This document shows, in pieces, positions 1-7,533 of a stretch of 41,613 nt of DNA. This DNA comes from a bacterium (lineage in GTDB: Bacteria; Cyanobacteriota; Vampirovibrionia; Gastranaerophilales; Gastranaerophilaceae). The position numbers were made by a program, and so were the translations under genes. Position 1 is the stretch's first letter. The number at the start of each line of letters is the position of its first letter. Location of the stretch: NCBI GenBank assembly GCA_017480425.1, contig JAFVAR010000034.1:1-41613 (forward strand), read 5' to 3'. A model generated the notes under the pieces. The model did not search any database. It had not been told where the DNA came from and saw nothing but the letters and a program-made list of their open reading frames with translations.

Positions 1-133
1 AGGGCAGATTCTCTACATTTTACTCACCCGTCCGCCACTTTCCTCTCTAGCAAGCTAGAGATTCTCGTTCGACTTGCATGTATGAAGCACGCCGCCAGCG
101 TTCGTCCTGAGCCAGGATCAAACTCTCCATTGT
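1..133 (-). rRNA. rrs: 16S ribosomal RNA, 5' end only
   Basis: Read on the minus strand, the segment begins near 133 and contains the universal 16S 5' signature AGAGTTTGATCCTGGCTCAG (its first base is at 126), followed by the conserved GACGAACGCTGGCGGC and GGCGGACGGGTGAGTAA blocks. The 5' end is placed about seven bases upstream of the signature by comparison with the E. coli gene. The gene runs off the left edge, so only about 133 nt of ~1500 are present. It is the first gene of an rrn operon pointing out of the window. Confidence 0.97.
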
Positions 134-680
134 CAGAAAAGTTTATCTTTTCTCTATATCACTATAGAGCTTTGACTCATTATCGTTTGTCCGTTCATTC
201 TTCTTTTGAATTAACAAGTATTTCTGTCGTGCATTCCTCTCGGAATGCTTCACTATTCTATTGTCAAGGTTCGACGTGAATATCACTTTTAAATTTTCTA
301 AACTTGATTTGTTTGCTATTTATCAAAGTTTTAAAATTTCGGGTTTTAATTCGTGCTGACTCTCAAATACTTTCATACTTCCTTGAGATGCGCTCTAATT
401 TTTGGGGACCTCGGTATATAAGTATACAAATAACACTTATTGCTATCTATATTTTAGCTTTATCCTTCTGCACCCTTGGCGCTTATCTGCACCGGCGGTT
501 TCCTCACCGACAAGAAATATCATATTACATCAATTTTCTTTGTCAACATCTTTTTTTTAAAAGATTTGTTTTATTTTTACAAAAGTTAATAATAAAGAAA
601 TTGATTAACTTAATTAGAATATTTCTTATTTTCACTTTTATACACAATTCCCAATTCTCCACACTGAAACAAGGATAATT
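134..680 (-). other. rRNA operon leader and upstream region (no gene)
   Basis: This 547-bp stretch has no convincing protein gene; open frames on the plus strand lack ribosome binding sites and lie antisense to the rRNA leader. On the minus strand it holds the rRNA promoter at 519-546 and a transcribed leader of about 380 nt. Just after the predicted transcription start there is a GC-rich segment (about 478-512) inside otherwise AT-rich DNA, likely a structured leader element. Upstream of the promoter (about 547-600) the DNA is a nearly pure A/T tract, as in rRNA UP elements. Confidence 0.6.
519..546 (-). promoter_or_regulatory. Probable rrn operon sigma-70 promoter
   Basis: Minus strand: -35 TTGACA (546-541), 16-bp spacer, -10 TATGAT (524-519). 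The -35 is a perfect match and is preceded by a long A/T tract resembling an UP element. It is the best promoter in the region upstream of 16S, with transcription predicted from about 512. Confidence 0.72.
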
Positions 681-1418
681 TTAAGCAAATTGCGAAAGAT
701 TAATAACACCATAAATCGGCATATTCCATCCGCCTTTTTTCTTTGAATATCTACCTTTTTCTACAGGCCAATCTGTAAGACATACTCCTCCGCCATCATT
801 TCCGCTATACGCTCTTACGTAGGTCTGACCGCTTTTATTAACAATTTCTTTTACTACAATGGCATGTTTACCACTTGCTCCGTTTCCGCCGGTTATAACA
901 ATATCACCCGGTTTTATATTTTGAACTGCCCATGAACTTTTGCCTGTAGATGGTGCTGTCTTGTAACATTTATACTTATTCGCTTCTTTAATCAAATGAG
1001 CAGGACTTGCCGTCACCATAGATTTAGGATAGTTTTTTAAACCTTTTTTTGCACAATATGTCGCAAAATCTATACACCATCCTCCGCCATGATTTCCTTG
1101 TGCCGAAAACATTCTTTTTGCAGTTGCAGCTGCATATTTACCTACACATCCAGCTGCTATTGAAGCCACAGATTTACAAGCTCCTACTGTTTGTCCAACA
1201 GTTCTTACTGCGTTTGATGCTGACGAAGCAATAGTTTTAGCAACTCCGGATGTTCTTTTAAACACATCAAACCCAAAATTTAGAGGGACTGAAAAATTTA
1301 ATATTGGGAAGTAATTAAATGCAGGATATTGAAACGCATAGGTTGAGAAGCCGCTAAAATATGGTTTTTGCTGCCAAATTAAACTAAAAATATTTGTTAT
1401 TTCCCTAAACTTTATCAT
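681..1418 (-). CDS. CHAP-like cysteine amidase/peptidase domain protein
   Basis: The 245-residue protein has a C-terminal half that looks like a CHAP or NlpC/P60-type papain-fold domain, which usually cleaves peptidoglycan amide bonds. A catalytic-type Cys115 sits in GGGWCIDFA, the likely catalytic His185 is in GKHAIVV, and a polar third residue is in SGND (207-208). KPGDIV (169-174) is the beta-strand turn typical of CHAP domains. Residues 1-55 are aromatic-rich without a classical signal peptide; 55-100 are Ala/Ser/Val-rich, probably a linker. The ATG at 1418 is preceded by AGAGGA at good spacing. It lies downstream of the gene at 1578-1946, but a terminator separates them. The fold is assigned from motifs; substrate and location are not visible. 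Confidence 0.7.
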   Translation of the reverse strand: MIKFREITNIFSLIWQQKPYFSGFSTYAFQYPAFNYFPILNFSVPLNFGFDVFKRTSGVAKTIASSASNAVRTVGQTVGACKSVASIAAGCVGKYAAATAKRMFSAQGNHGGGWCIDFATYCAKKGLKNYPKSMVTASPAHLIKEANKYKCYKTAPSTGKSSWAVQNIKPGDIVITGGNGASGKHAIVVKEIVNKSGQTYVRAYSGNDGGGVCLTDWPVEKGRYSKKKGGWNMPIYGVINLSQFA

Positions 1419-1507
1419 TTATTCCTCTTAAATTCCTATATATATAAAGTATTTTGCTTGAAAAAAATTGCCTTTTTCTAAGATAATTCTTAAATTATCA
1501 AAATAAA

Positions 1508-1528
1508 AAGGCTGAATCATTCAGCCTT
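1508..1528 (-). terminator. Rho-independent terminator
   Basis: A 9-bp perfect stem (1508-1516 with 1520-1528) has a 3-nt loop and, read on the minus strand, is followed by TTTTATTTTG. It ends the transcript of the gene at 1578-1946. Confidence 0.8.
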
Positions 1529-1577
1529 AAATAAAGTGTAGAAAAATTATAGTATACGAGAAATTATTTTAGTCTTA

Positions 1578-1946
1578 TTAAGCCATAGCCATTAATTTAT
1601 CCATTACCAAATCCATCACGGCAGGTGCAAGTTCAGCACCAAACTCGTTTTCAACAACTGCATACATTGCTTCAAAATTTTCCATATATCCTGCGACTCT
1701 GTCTGCTACAGTTGGGTCTGTCTCAACGCCGGGAATACGAGCCGGTGCATTTGTTAAATTTACAAACATATTGTTTTGAGCCAAGAAATCCATTACCTTA
1801 TTCGGATCCACTTGTGTTTCTTCAAAATTATTTACTAATTGTTGTTGGTTCTCTGTTTCAGGCATTTCCTCACCTTTTCTTTGAGGCACATACCCGCCAA
1901 CACCATAATTGTTACCGCCAAATATTCTACCGATTCCGTCTGTCAT
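1578..1946 (-). CDS. Small acidic protein of unknown function, sigma-28-type promoter
   Basis: 122 residues, family not recognised. The N-terminus is Gly/Asn-rich (GRIFGGNNYGVGGYVPQ), followed by a Gln/Glu-rich stretch, and residues about 45-122 are predicted helical and acidic, ending in a Met-rich helix (VMDLVMDKLMAMA). There is no signal peptide or membrane segment. A strong Shine-Dalgarno AAGGAG precedes the ATG at 1946. The gene stands alone, with its own terminator (1508-1528) and a sigma-28-like promoter (1987-2013) that matches the one upstream of the large coiled-coil protein at 15168-16808. The two genes probably belong to one regulon. A structural or secreted role linked to motility is only inference. 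Confidence 0.7.
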   Translation of the reverse strand: MTDGIGRIFGGNNYGVGGYVPQRKGEEMPETENQQQLVNNFEETQVDPNKVMDFLAQNNMFVNLTNAPARIPGVETDPTVADRVAGYMENFEAMYAVVENEFGAELAPAVMDLVMDKLMAMA

Positions 1947-1986
1947 TTTTCTACTCCTTTTTGATTTACTTTTCTTTACTCTATAT

Positions 1987-2013
1987 ATATCGGCATTTTT
2001 TTTTAAAACTTTA
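1987..2013 (-). promoter_or_regulatory. Sigma-28 (FliA/SigD)-type promoter
   Basis: Minus strand: TAAAGTTT (2013-2006), exactly 11 bp, GCCGATAT (1994-1987). The enterobacterial FliA consensus is TAAAGTTT-N11-GCCGATAA, so 15 of 16 consensus bases match. The upstream DNA also shares the block TTGTAAATTTTTGTAAC with the second copy at 16852-16878. It lies 41 bp upstream of the start codon of the 122-residue protein. Confidence 0.75.
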
Positions 2014-2090
2014 GGATTTTTTGATAAATCGTTACAAAAATTTACAATACAAGTCCAAAGCTCAATTATTACTGCATTTTATTTTGCAAC

Positions 2091-2127
2091 AAAAAGAGAG
2101 ACGTCTTATAAAAACGCCTCTCTTTTT
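2091..2127. terminator. Bidirectional-looking terminator downstream of rpmB
   Basis: Arms of 14 bp (2091-2104 and 2114-2127) pair with one mismatch, with A-run and T-run ends on both sides. It lies 37 bp after the rpmB stop codon, so its main use is probably minus-strand termination of rpmB. Confidence 0.75.
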
Positions 2128-2164
2128 GTTATTTTGCTAATCTAAAATTTGCTAATCATTTAAA

Positions 2165-2359
2165 TTATATTGCTTTTTGAACTTTACCTGCTCTTAAGCA
2201 AGATGTACAAACAGTTTTCTTTACTGCGTGACCATTATTATCAAGAACTCTGATTTCTTGAAGATTCGGTGATTGTCTTTTTACTATTTGCTTATGAGAG
2301 AATGTTAACTTAGCAGCTTTTAAAGTGCCTTTTCCGCATATTTCACAAGTTTTTGCCAT
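2165..2359 (-). CDS. rpmB: 50S ribosomal protein L28
   Basis: 64-residue L28, a large-subunit protein important for late 50S assembly. It starts MAKTCEICGKG and carries two CxxC pairs (C6/C9 and C51/C54), the zinc-binding form of L28. The SPNLQEIRVL core is typical of the family, and the length is normal for short bacterial L28. Shine-Dalgarno AAGGAA precedes the ATG. The gene is monocistronic, with its own promoter (2395-2423) and terminator (2091-2127). Confidence 0.95.
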   Translation of the reverse strand: MAKTCEICGKGTLKAAKLTFSHKQIVKRQSPNLQEIRVLDNNGHAVKKTVCTSCLRAGKVQKAI

Positions 2360-2394
2360 AATTCTATTCCTTCTTTCTATTCTAGTGTAATCTA

Positions 2395-2423
2395 AGTCTA
2401 ACCTAAACGATTTTTTTTGACAA
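2395..2423 (-). promoter_or_regulatory. rpmB promoter
   Basis: Minus strand TTGTCA (2423-2418), 17-bp spacer, TAGACT (2400-2395). It sits between the pentapeptide gene and rpmB at a plausible distance from the L28 start. Confidence 0.6.
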
Positions 2424-2453
2424 GAGTTTTGTTAAGACCTGCTTAACATTAGC

Positions 2454-2981
2454 TTAATAATCACTCTGTTCATAATCGTCATCATCCTTTAAAGACGATA
2501 AATCAGAAGAATAGTTCGTATCAAAATCTTCCGGTAAATATTCATTATCCGGCCACACTGTTTCTTCATCAAATCTGCAAGCACTTAAATTTTCCGACAT
2601 TGAAAAATCAGAATTTGTTAAATCTGCTCCTTGAAATACTGCCCCGGCCATATCTGCATCAGAGAAATTACCATAATCTACTCTTGTATAACTAAAGTCT
2701 GTACCATTCAATACTGATTCGGTAAACGAACACTCAACCAAGTTTGCTCTTGTGAAATCAACAGAAGTCAAATCACATCCTTCAAATTTCACTTCGGTCA
2801 AATGAGAATCCGCAAATGATGAAGAGGTTAAATCAACATTATCAAATACTGCACCCTCTAAATTAATATTAGAAAAATCAGTTTCACTTAAATCTATACT
2901 ACCTGAAGCTGACTTCATTTCAGAATTAAATTTTTCTATATCATCATTTAATATATTTATCCATTCCTCTTTTGATAACAT
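2454..2981 (-). CDS. Pentapeptide-repeat protein
   Basis: 175 residues. From about residue 30 to 140 it is built of tandem pentapeptide repeats of the A(D/N)LxF type (for example LSETDFSNINLEGAVFDNVD and VDFTRANLVECSF), which fold into a right-handed quadrilateral beta-helix. The N-terminal 30 residues are a helix (LSKEEWINILNDDIEKFNSE), and the tail is very acidic (SSLKDDDDYEQSDY). Such proteins can mimic DNA and bind gyrase (Qnr/MfpA) or act as scaffolds; neither role can be chosen here. It is the last gene of the signalling operon, 14 bp after the response regulator, with an AGGAGA ribosome binding site. The negative charge makes a protein-interaction or DNA-mimic role plausible. Confidence 0.85.
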   Translation of the reverse strand: MLSKEEWINILNDDIEKFNSEMKSASGSIDLSETDFSNINLEGAVFDNVDLTSSSFADSHLTEVKFEGCDLTSVDFTRANLVECSFTESVLNGTDFSYTRVDYGNFSDADMAGAVFQGADLTNSDFSMSENLSACRFDEETVWPDNEYLPEDFDTNYSSDLSSLKDDDDYEQSDY

Positions 2982-2995
2982 AATTATTTTTTCTC

Positions 2996-3625
2996 CTAAT
3001 TAATCAAATTTATTTCCATTGCCAACAAAACAGCTTGCGTTCTGTTTGAAACTTTTAATTTTTTAAATATGCTGTTCAGGTGCGTTTTAACCGTAACATC
3101 CTGTACACAAAGTTTATCTGCAATCTCTTGATTACTTGCTCCTTTTCCTACAAGCGATAAGACTTCTTTTTCTTTTGGAGTAAGTGCTTCTATGTTTACA
3201 TCTTTATTAATTTTCTTTTCTTTCGAACCTGATCGTTCATCCTGCCACTTACTTCTTCTCAGCACCGCCTCTATCCTTGCCAATAAATTCGGAAGAATAA
3301 ACGGTTTAACAACATAATCATCTGCACCTATTTTAAGACCTGACACCATCTTTTGATCTTCGCTTAAGGCAGTAATCATTATTACAGGAATATATTTTGT
3401 TGCAGAATTTTTTCTTATTGCTTTAAGAGTGTCCCAACCGTCCATATTCGGCATCATTACATCCAGCAATATTAAATCAAAAAGTTTCTTTTCGTTCGAC
3501 AGAATTTTTAATGCCTCAATACCATCCAAAGCAACAGTCACATCATAACCATACATTGGAAGAGCATCTTTTAAAAATTTTGGATTATCATCAACTACTA
3601 ATAATGAAGCAATTCCTTCTGACAT
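2996..3625 (-). CDS. Response regulator, REC + LuxR-type HTH
   Basis: 209 residues. Residues 5-120 form a receiver domain with the acidic pair VVDDN, phospho-acceptor D55 in LLDVMMPNMDG and the conserved Lys in VVKPF. The receiver (LGYD-like helix, IGADDYVVKPF end) resembles the OmpR/PhoB class, whereas residues about 145-205 are a LuxR/NarL HTH (LTPKEKEVLSLVGKGASNQE, KTHLNSIFKKL). This REC-plus-LuxR combination is common in cyanobacteria and plastids (Ycf29/TctD-like). The ATG follows directly on the stop codon of the upstream regulator (TAGATG), so translation is coupled. No histidine kinase is encoded nearby, so its partner is unknown. Confidence 0.9.
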   Translation of the reverse strand: MSEGIASLLVVDDNPKFLKDALPMYGYDVTVALDGIEALKILSNEKKLFDLILLDVMMPNMDGWDTLKAIRKNSATKYIPVIMITALSEDQKMVSGLKIGADDYVVKPFILPNLLARIEAVLRRSKWQDERSGSKEKKINKDVNIEALTPKEKEVLSLVGKGASNQEIADKLCVQDVTVKTHLNSIFKKLKVSNRTQAVLLAMEINLIN

Positions 3626-4279
3626 CTATACCAATTTCTCCTTTAAAGCCTTTAGCGCCGCCTGCAGACGGTCATCCACTTCCAATTTTTGCAATATACT
3701 TGCAACATGAGCCTTTGTTGTATTTATACTTACAAAAAGTTCATCAGCAATCTCTATATTACTATATCCTTCTGTTATCAATTTAAGAATTTGAGTCTCT
3801 CTGGATGTTAATCCGTAATTCTTTTCCGGTTTTACATTTTCCGTTTCCTGCACCCTTGTCGCAGCATTAAGTACAATATGCGAAATAGAAGGATCAAACC
3901 AAGCAGCTCCGTCTAAAACCGACTGAACAACCTGAACCAAACGTTTAGGGTTTATTTCTTTTGAACAATAGGCATTTGCTCCGGCTTTTAAGCTGTTTAG
4001 AACTTCTTGCTCATCATTGTGAGAAGTTAGCACTACTATTTTTATATCCTTATTGAGCTCTTTTACTTTTTTTGTTGCCTCAATACCGTTCATTCCCGGG
4101 AGACCCAAATCCATTACTATAAGAGCAACTTCTGAATTTGACAACACCTCTAAGCCTTTTTCCGCAGAATCCGCTTCATATATTTCACCGACAAAGTCTG
4201 CAGACTCAAACGCTGTTTTTAATCCAAACCTTGTTAATTCATGATCTTCAATAATTAAAATATTACTTTTCATACACAT
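3626..4279 (-). CDS. NarL/FixJ-family response regulator
   Basis: 217 residues. The receiver domain occupies 5-120 with EDHE, phospho-acceptor D57 in VMDLGLPGMNG, Thr in VVLTSH and Lys107 in YCSKEIN. The LuxR-type DNA-binding HTH is at about 150-212 (LTSRETQILKLITEGYSNIE, TTKAHVASILQKLEVDDRLQ). It overlaps the preceding TPR gene by 17 bp and abuts the next regulator with no spacer. Two adjacent LuxR-type regulators in one transcript, without a kinase, suggest a phosphorelay fed from elsewhere or hetero-interaction between the two. A second ATG at residue 3 is an alternative start. Confidence 0.9.
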   Translation of the reverse strand: MCMKSNILIIEDHELTRFGLKTAFESADFVGEIYEADSAEKGLEVLSNSEVALIVMDLGLPGMNGIEATKKVKELNKDIKIVVLTSHNDEQEVLNSLKAGANAYCSKEINPKRLVQVVQSVLDGAAWFDPSISHIVLNAATRVQETENVKPEKNYGLTSRETQILKLITEGYSNIEIADELFVSINTTKAHVASILQKLEVDDRLQAALKALKEKLV

Positions 4280-5789
4280 AATTTCCCGGATTTACAACAG
4301 ATGCATAGTCTGAGTTAATACTTGAACATCTGAGGAGCGATTGATTTGCAAGTTCAACATCCCCCTTTGCTCTTAACACAAGACTTAAATAATAATAATA
4401 TCTAAAGTTATTTTCGTCAATATAATAAGAATTATTCAAATAAGTTGTTGCCATTGTGAAATTACCGTCTTTAATAGCTTGATTTGCTAAGCCAAGCCAA
4501 ATATCATTATTAGAAAGGTCAATAGATGCTACTCTCGGTAAATAATAGTCTACTCTATGAGGTATTATTTTTAAAGATTCGACAAGAAGTTCTTCATTAA
4601 ATTTTTCTTTCTTCAACATTTTTTCATACATTTTTTTAGACTTTTCTGTTTGCTCCAACGCAAGATAAGATTTTGCAATCCCGACTTCCGGCAATGAATC
4701 TTTTGTAAGCTTCTTTGCTTTTTTGTAATACATCAGAGAATCTTCAAAATGTCTATTTTCAAAACTTAAGTCTGCAAGCGTCATTACAGCTAAATAATTT
4801 TTTTTGTCTTCTTTATACGCTCTTGTGGCAAATTCTTCAGCTTTTAAAGGTTCGTCATTTTCATAATATATACGCCCTAAAAGTGAAAATATCAGCGGAC
4901 TATATTGTTTTGATGTTAATATTGCAGACTGCAATACTTTTGTTGCAAGCAAACTTTTATTCTGTAAATGATAATAATATGCTAAATGATAGTCCTTCAA
5001 TGCTCCGGGCTTCGCATTTTTATACAAAACATATTCTTCTATCGCTCTTACTTTTTGTTGGAAATCCTTTGTTAAGAACGGCTCTTTTTTTATTTGCTCA
5101 ACTACTTTTAATGCTTGTCCGGCTTTATCTGAATCTGCCAGTATTTTTGCTTTTAAGCCCAAATAATTTACATTTGTTGAGTTTTCTTTTATTGCATTAT
5201 TTATATATTTTAAAGCTTTCGGAAGGTTATTAGATTTATAATATCCTAATGATATCAAATAATTCTTATAATCACTCTCTTCTGCTATTGCTGAATTCAA
5301 CAATTCTGATGTTGTTTCAAGCGCCATGTTATTATAAATTATATTAGAATATGCATCCGCAAGATATATTGTATCATTTTCATTCACCATGCCGGAAGGA
5401 TAATAAAAACGTTTCATATCACGTACGTATGCTGCAGTAAAATGATTTATATCTAATCTGTCTATCAAATCATCCGACAAATCAAAAAAACCATACTCTG
5501 CCATCTTTATTCCATAGAGCAAAAATACATAGTCATCGTGCACTGCCTTTTGAACCAAATCATTAAAATCATCATGAGAAGTTTTTACATTCCCTTGCAT
5601 GAAACGATTTTCTGCAGATGCATATTTGGCCTTAATAAAATTATCTTTTACAACCATATCCATATTTGCAACATTTTTTTCTGTACGCACATTAAGAGGC
5701 ACATCTGCCTGTTCTGCATTTGCAACTGCAATACAAGAAAATACAATGCTTAACGCCAATATTTTGGTAATTTTATTCATGTTCAACAT
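4263..5789 (-). CDS. Exported tetratricopeptide-repeat protein
   Basis: 508 residues. A Sec signal peptide is visible at about 1-26 (MNKITKILALSIVFSCIAVA, then NAEQA as the likely cleavage region). The rest is helical with TPR-like pairs, for example GYYKSNNLPKALKYINNAIK, LLGRIYYENDEPLKAEEFAT, LADLSFENRHFEDSLMYYKK and LALEQTEKSKKMYEKMLKKE. TPR arrays serve as protein-binding scaffolds, and this one should work in the periplasm or outer envelope. Start and stop overlap its neighbours by 17 bp on both sides, so it is an integral member of the signalling operon. It may sense or assemble an envelope structure controlled by the two regulators, which is inference. Confidence 0.85.
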   Translation of the reverse strand: MLNMNKITKILALSIVFSCIAVANAEQADVPLNVRTEKNVANMDMVVKDNFIKAKYASAENRFMQGNVKTSHDDFNDLVQKAVHDDYVFLLYGIKMAEYGFFDLSDDLIDRLDINHFTAAYVRDMKRFYYPSGMVNENDTIYLADAYSNIIYNNMALETTSELLNSAIAEESDYKNYLISLGYYKSNNLPKALKYINNAIKENSTNVNYLGLKAKILADSDKAGQALKVVEQIKKEPFLTKDFQQKVRAIEEYVLYKNAKPGALKDYHLAYYYHLQNKSLLATKVLQSAILTSKQYSPLIFSLLGRIYYENDEPLKAEEFATRAYKEDKKNYLAVMTLADLSFENRHFEDSLMYYKKAKKLTKDSLPEVGIAKSYLALEQTEKSKKMYEKMLKKEKFNEELLVESLKIIPHRVDYYLPRVASIDLSNNDIWLGLANQAIKDGNFTMATTYLNNSYYIDENNFRYYYYLSLVLRAKGDVELANQSLLRCSSINSDYASVVNPGNYVYEK

Positions 5790-7452
5790 CCACGCCTACG
5801 TAATATTTATTAAACACTTCTAATAATTTGTTACTACAATTATTTACTATTGAGTAATATAAATCAAGTAGGTTATATTTTTGTAATGTTTCTTTATCTT
5901 CATCTAAAACTTTTCTCTTTGATTCTGTACAGAAGACTTCTACAATTTTGTCCAGAGTTATACCCAAAAACTTTTCAACTACTTTAGGGTCAAAATGAGA
6001 ACCGGAACCTTCTTTTATTATATTAATAACTTTATCAATAGGCATTTTGTCACGATAGTGTCTTTTTGAAGTTATTGCATCAAATACATCTGACACAGCC
6101 AAAATTCTTCCGCCAAAAGGAATTTCTTCGCCCTTTAAGTGTCTGTAATATCCGGTTCCGTCGTATTTTTCATGATGAGAGCATGCGATTTCTGTTATCT
6201 GTTGAAAATCTTTTGACATATGTATTTTTTCCAAAATATGATGAGTAATTTCAACATGCTCTTGTATATGTTTGTATTCTTCAGGTGTAAGTTTACCTTC
6301 TTTTTGCAAAACTGAATCTCTAACACCGATTTTACCAATATCATGAAGTGCTGCTGCTTTTTCTAACACATACAAATCATTTTTTTCCATTCCGAATTCT
6401 TTAGCTATTAAAGACGAATACAATTTAACACGTATTGAATGACCTGAAGTAATTTTGTCTCTTGCATCTATAGACGTTGCAAGGGTTTCAATAAAACTGT
6501 CCAAAACTACTTTTTGTTCTTCTAAAAGTTTTTGCTGTCGGTCAAATAATTGGGCATTCTCCAGTGATATGCCGGCACTTGAAGCAATTGCAACCAAAAT
6601 ATCTTCATCATCAGGGGTAAAATATTCATCAAATTTATTCAAAACTTGAAAGACACCGATAATCTCCTGATTAAAATTCTTGATTGGCATACAAAGCATA
6701 TTCTTTGTTCTGTATCCTGTTGACTTATCGACATTCGGATTAAAACGACTATCATTATATGCATCTTTTATGTTAATTGTCTCGCCTGTCTTAAGAACGT
6801 GTCCTGCAAGACCTTTGTCAGCAGGAATTCTTAATTCTTTAACATCCAAACCTGTTGCTACTTTTGAATACAGTTCATTGGTTTCTTTATCATATAAAAA
6901 CACCGTACACCTGTCAGCATTCAATGCGGTCTTTGTTTCTTCCGCAATTGTTCTGATTAACAAATCTATATTTTTTTCTGCTGCAACAGCTTGACCGACT
7001 TTTACCAGCGCAATCAACGGATCATTTGTTTGAGAGTGCGATGCTGAAAAATGAGATATTGGCGGACACTTTAATATAGAGTTTAAATGTTCAAAAAAAT
7101 CTGTTTCCTGAAATTTTATCGAAATTTTTCTTGCCTTGTTATAATTAATTGAATATAATTCAATATTTTTCTCAACATAATTTACGTAACCTAAGACCAT
7201 TTCTTGAAATATCTCGGAAAGCGGATTATTTTGCTTATTTACAAGAAAAGAAGCATCGTTCATAAATTGGCAAAATGCATCATAATCATTATCCACAAAA
7301 GAGCCTAAACCTAAAAGGCAAAAACAAATTGCAGTATCATCATTGTAAATATCTTTGTGTTTTTCTATATCGGATTTGATATTTGCAAATCCACCGCTCA
7401 GAATATCCTTAACCGAATCATAAATAAAATTTTCTAAAGTCATTATCAACAT
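5773..7452 (-). CDS. GAF and HD-GYP domain protein, probable cyclic-di-GMP phosphodiesterase
   Basis: 559 residues. The first ~140 residues are an unrecognised helical region. A GAF domain spans about 150-300 (GLDVKELRIPADKGLAGHVL, KNMLCMPIKN, GVFQVLNK). A helical linker leads to an HD-GYP domain at about 330-500, with HDIGKIGV, HHEKYDGTGYY and AVSDVFDAITSKRHYR. The metal-binding HD and the second His/Asp sets are present, but the GYP signature reads GYY, a conservative departure found in some active enzymes. The family hydrolyses cyclic-di-GMP in response to a GAF signal. It is first in the five-gene operon, with a good promoter at 7473-7501. An in-frame ATG at residue 4 is an alternative start. 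Confidence 0.9.
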   Translation of the reverse strand: MLIMTLENFIYDSVKDILSGGFANIKSDIEKHKDIYNDDTAICFCLLGLGSFVDNDYDAFCQFMNDASFLVNKQNNPLSEIFQEMVLGYVNYVEKNIELYSINYNKARKISIKFQETDFFEHLNSILKCPPISHFSASHSQTNDPLIALVKVGQAVAAEKNIDLLIRTIAEETKTALNADRCTVFLYDKETNELYSKVATGLDVKELRIPADKGLAGHVLKTGETINIKDAYNDSRFNPNVDKSTGYRTKNMLCMPIKNFNQEIIGVFQVLNKFDEYFTPDDEDILVAIASSAGISLENAQLFDRQQKLLEEQKVVLDSFIETLATSIDARDKITSGHSIRVKLYSSLIAKEFGMEKNDLYVLEKAAALHDIGKIGVRDSVLQKEGKLTPEEYKHIQEHVEITHHILEKIHMSKDFQQITEIACSHHEKYDGTGYYRHLKGEEIPFGGRILAVSDVFDAITSKRHYRDKMPIDKVINIIKEGSGSHFDPKVVEKFLGITLDKIVEVFCTESKRKVLDEDKETLQKYNLLDLYYSIVNNCSNKLLEVFNKYYVGVDVEHE

Positions 7453-7472
7453 TTAACTCTCTCTTAAATATA

Positions 7473-7501
7473 ATAATATAATAAAATTCTTAATTTGGCA
7501 A
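7473..7501 (-). promoter_or_regulatory. Promoter of the five-gene signalling operon
   Basis: Minus strand TTGCCA (7501-7496), 17-bp spacer, TATTAT (7478-7473), 21 bp before the ATG at 7452. It lies in the short gap after glmU, so the operon can be transcribed independently of glmU. Confidence 0.7.
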
Positions 7502-7533
7502 AGAATATATGAGAATTTTACCTTGTTGATTAT

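Noticed and set aside
304..678. Plus-strand frame upstream of the 16S gene
   Set aside because: Lies antisense to the rRNA leader and promoter, has no ribosome binding site and no protein-like composition.
2431..2447. Terminator after the pentapeptide gene
   Set aside because: The 6-bp stem GTTAAG/CTTAAC is followed on the minus strand by A-rich rather than T-rich sequence, so it is too weak to call.
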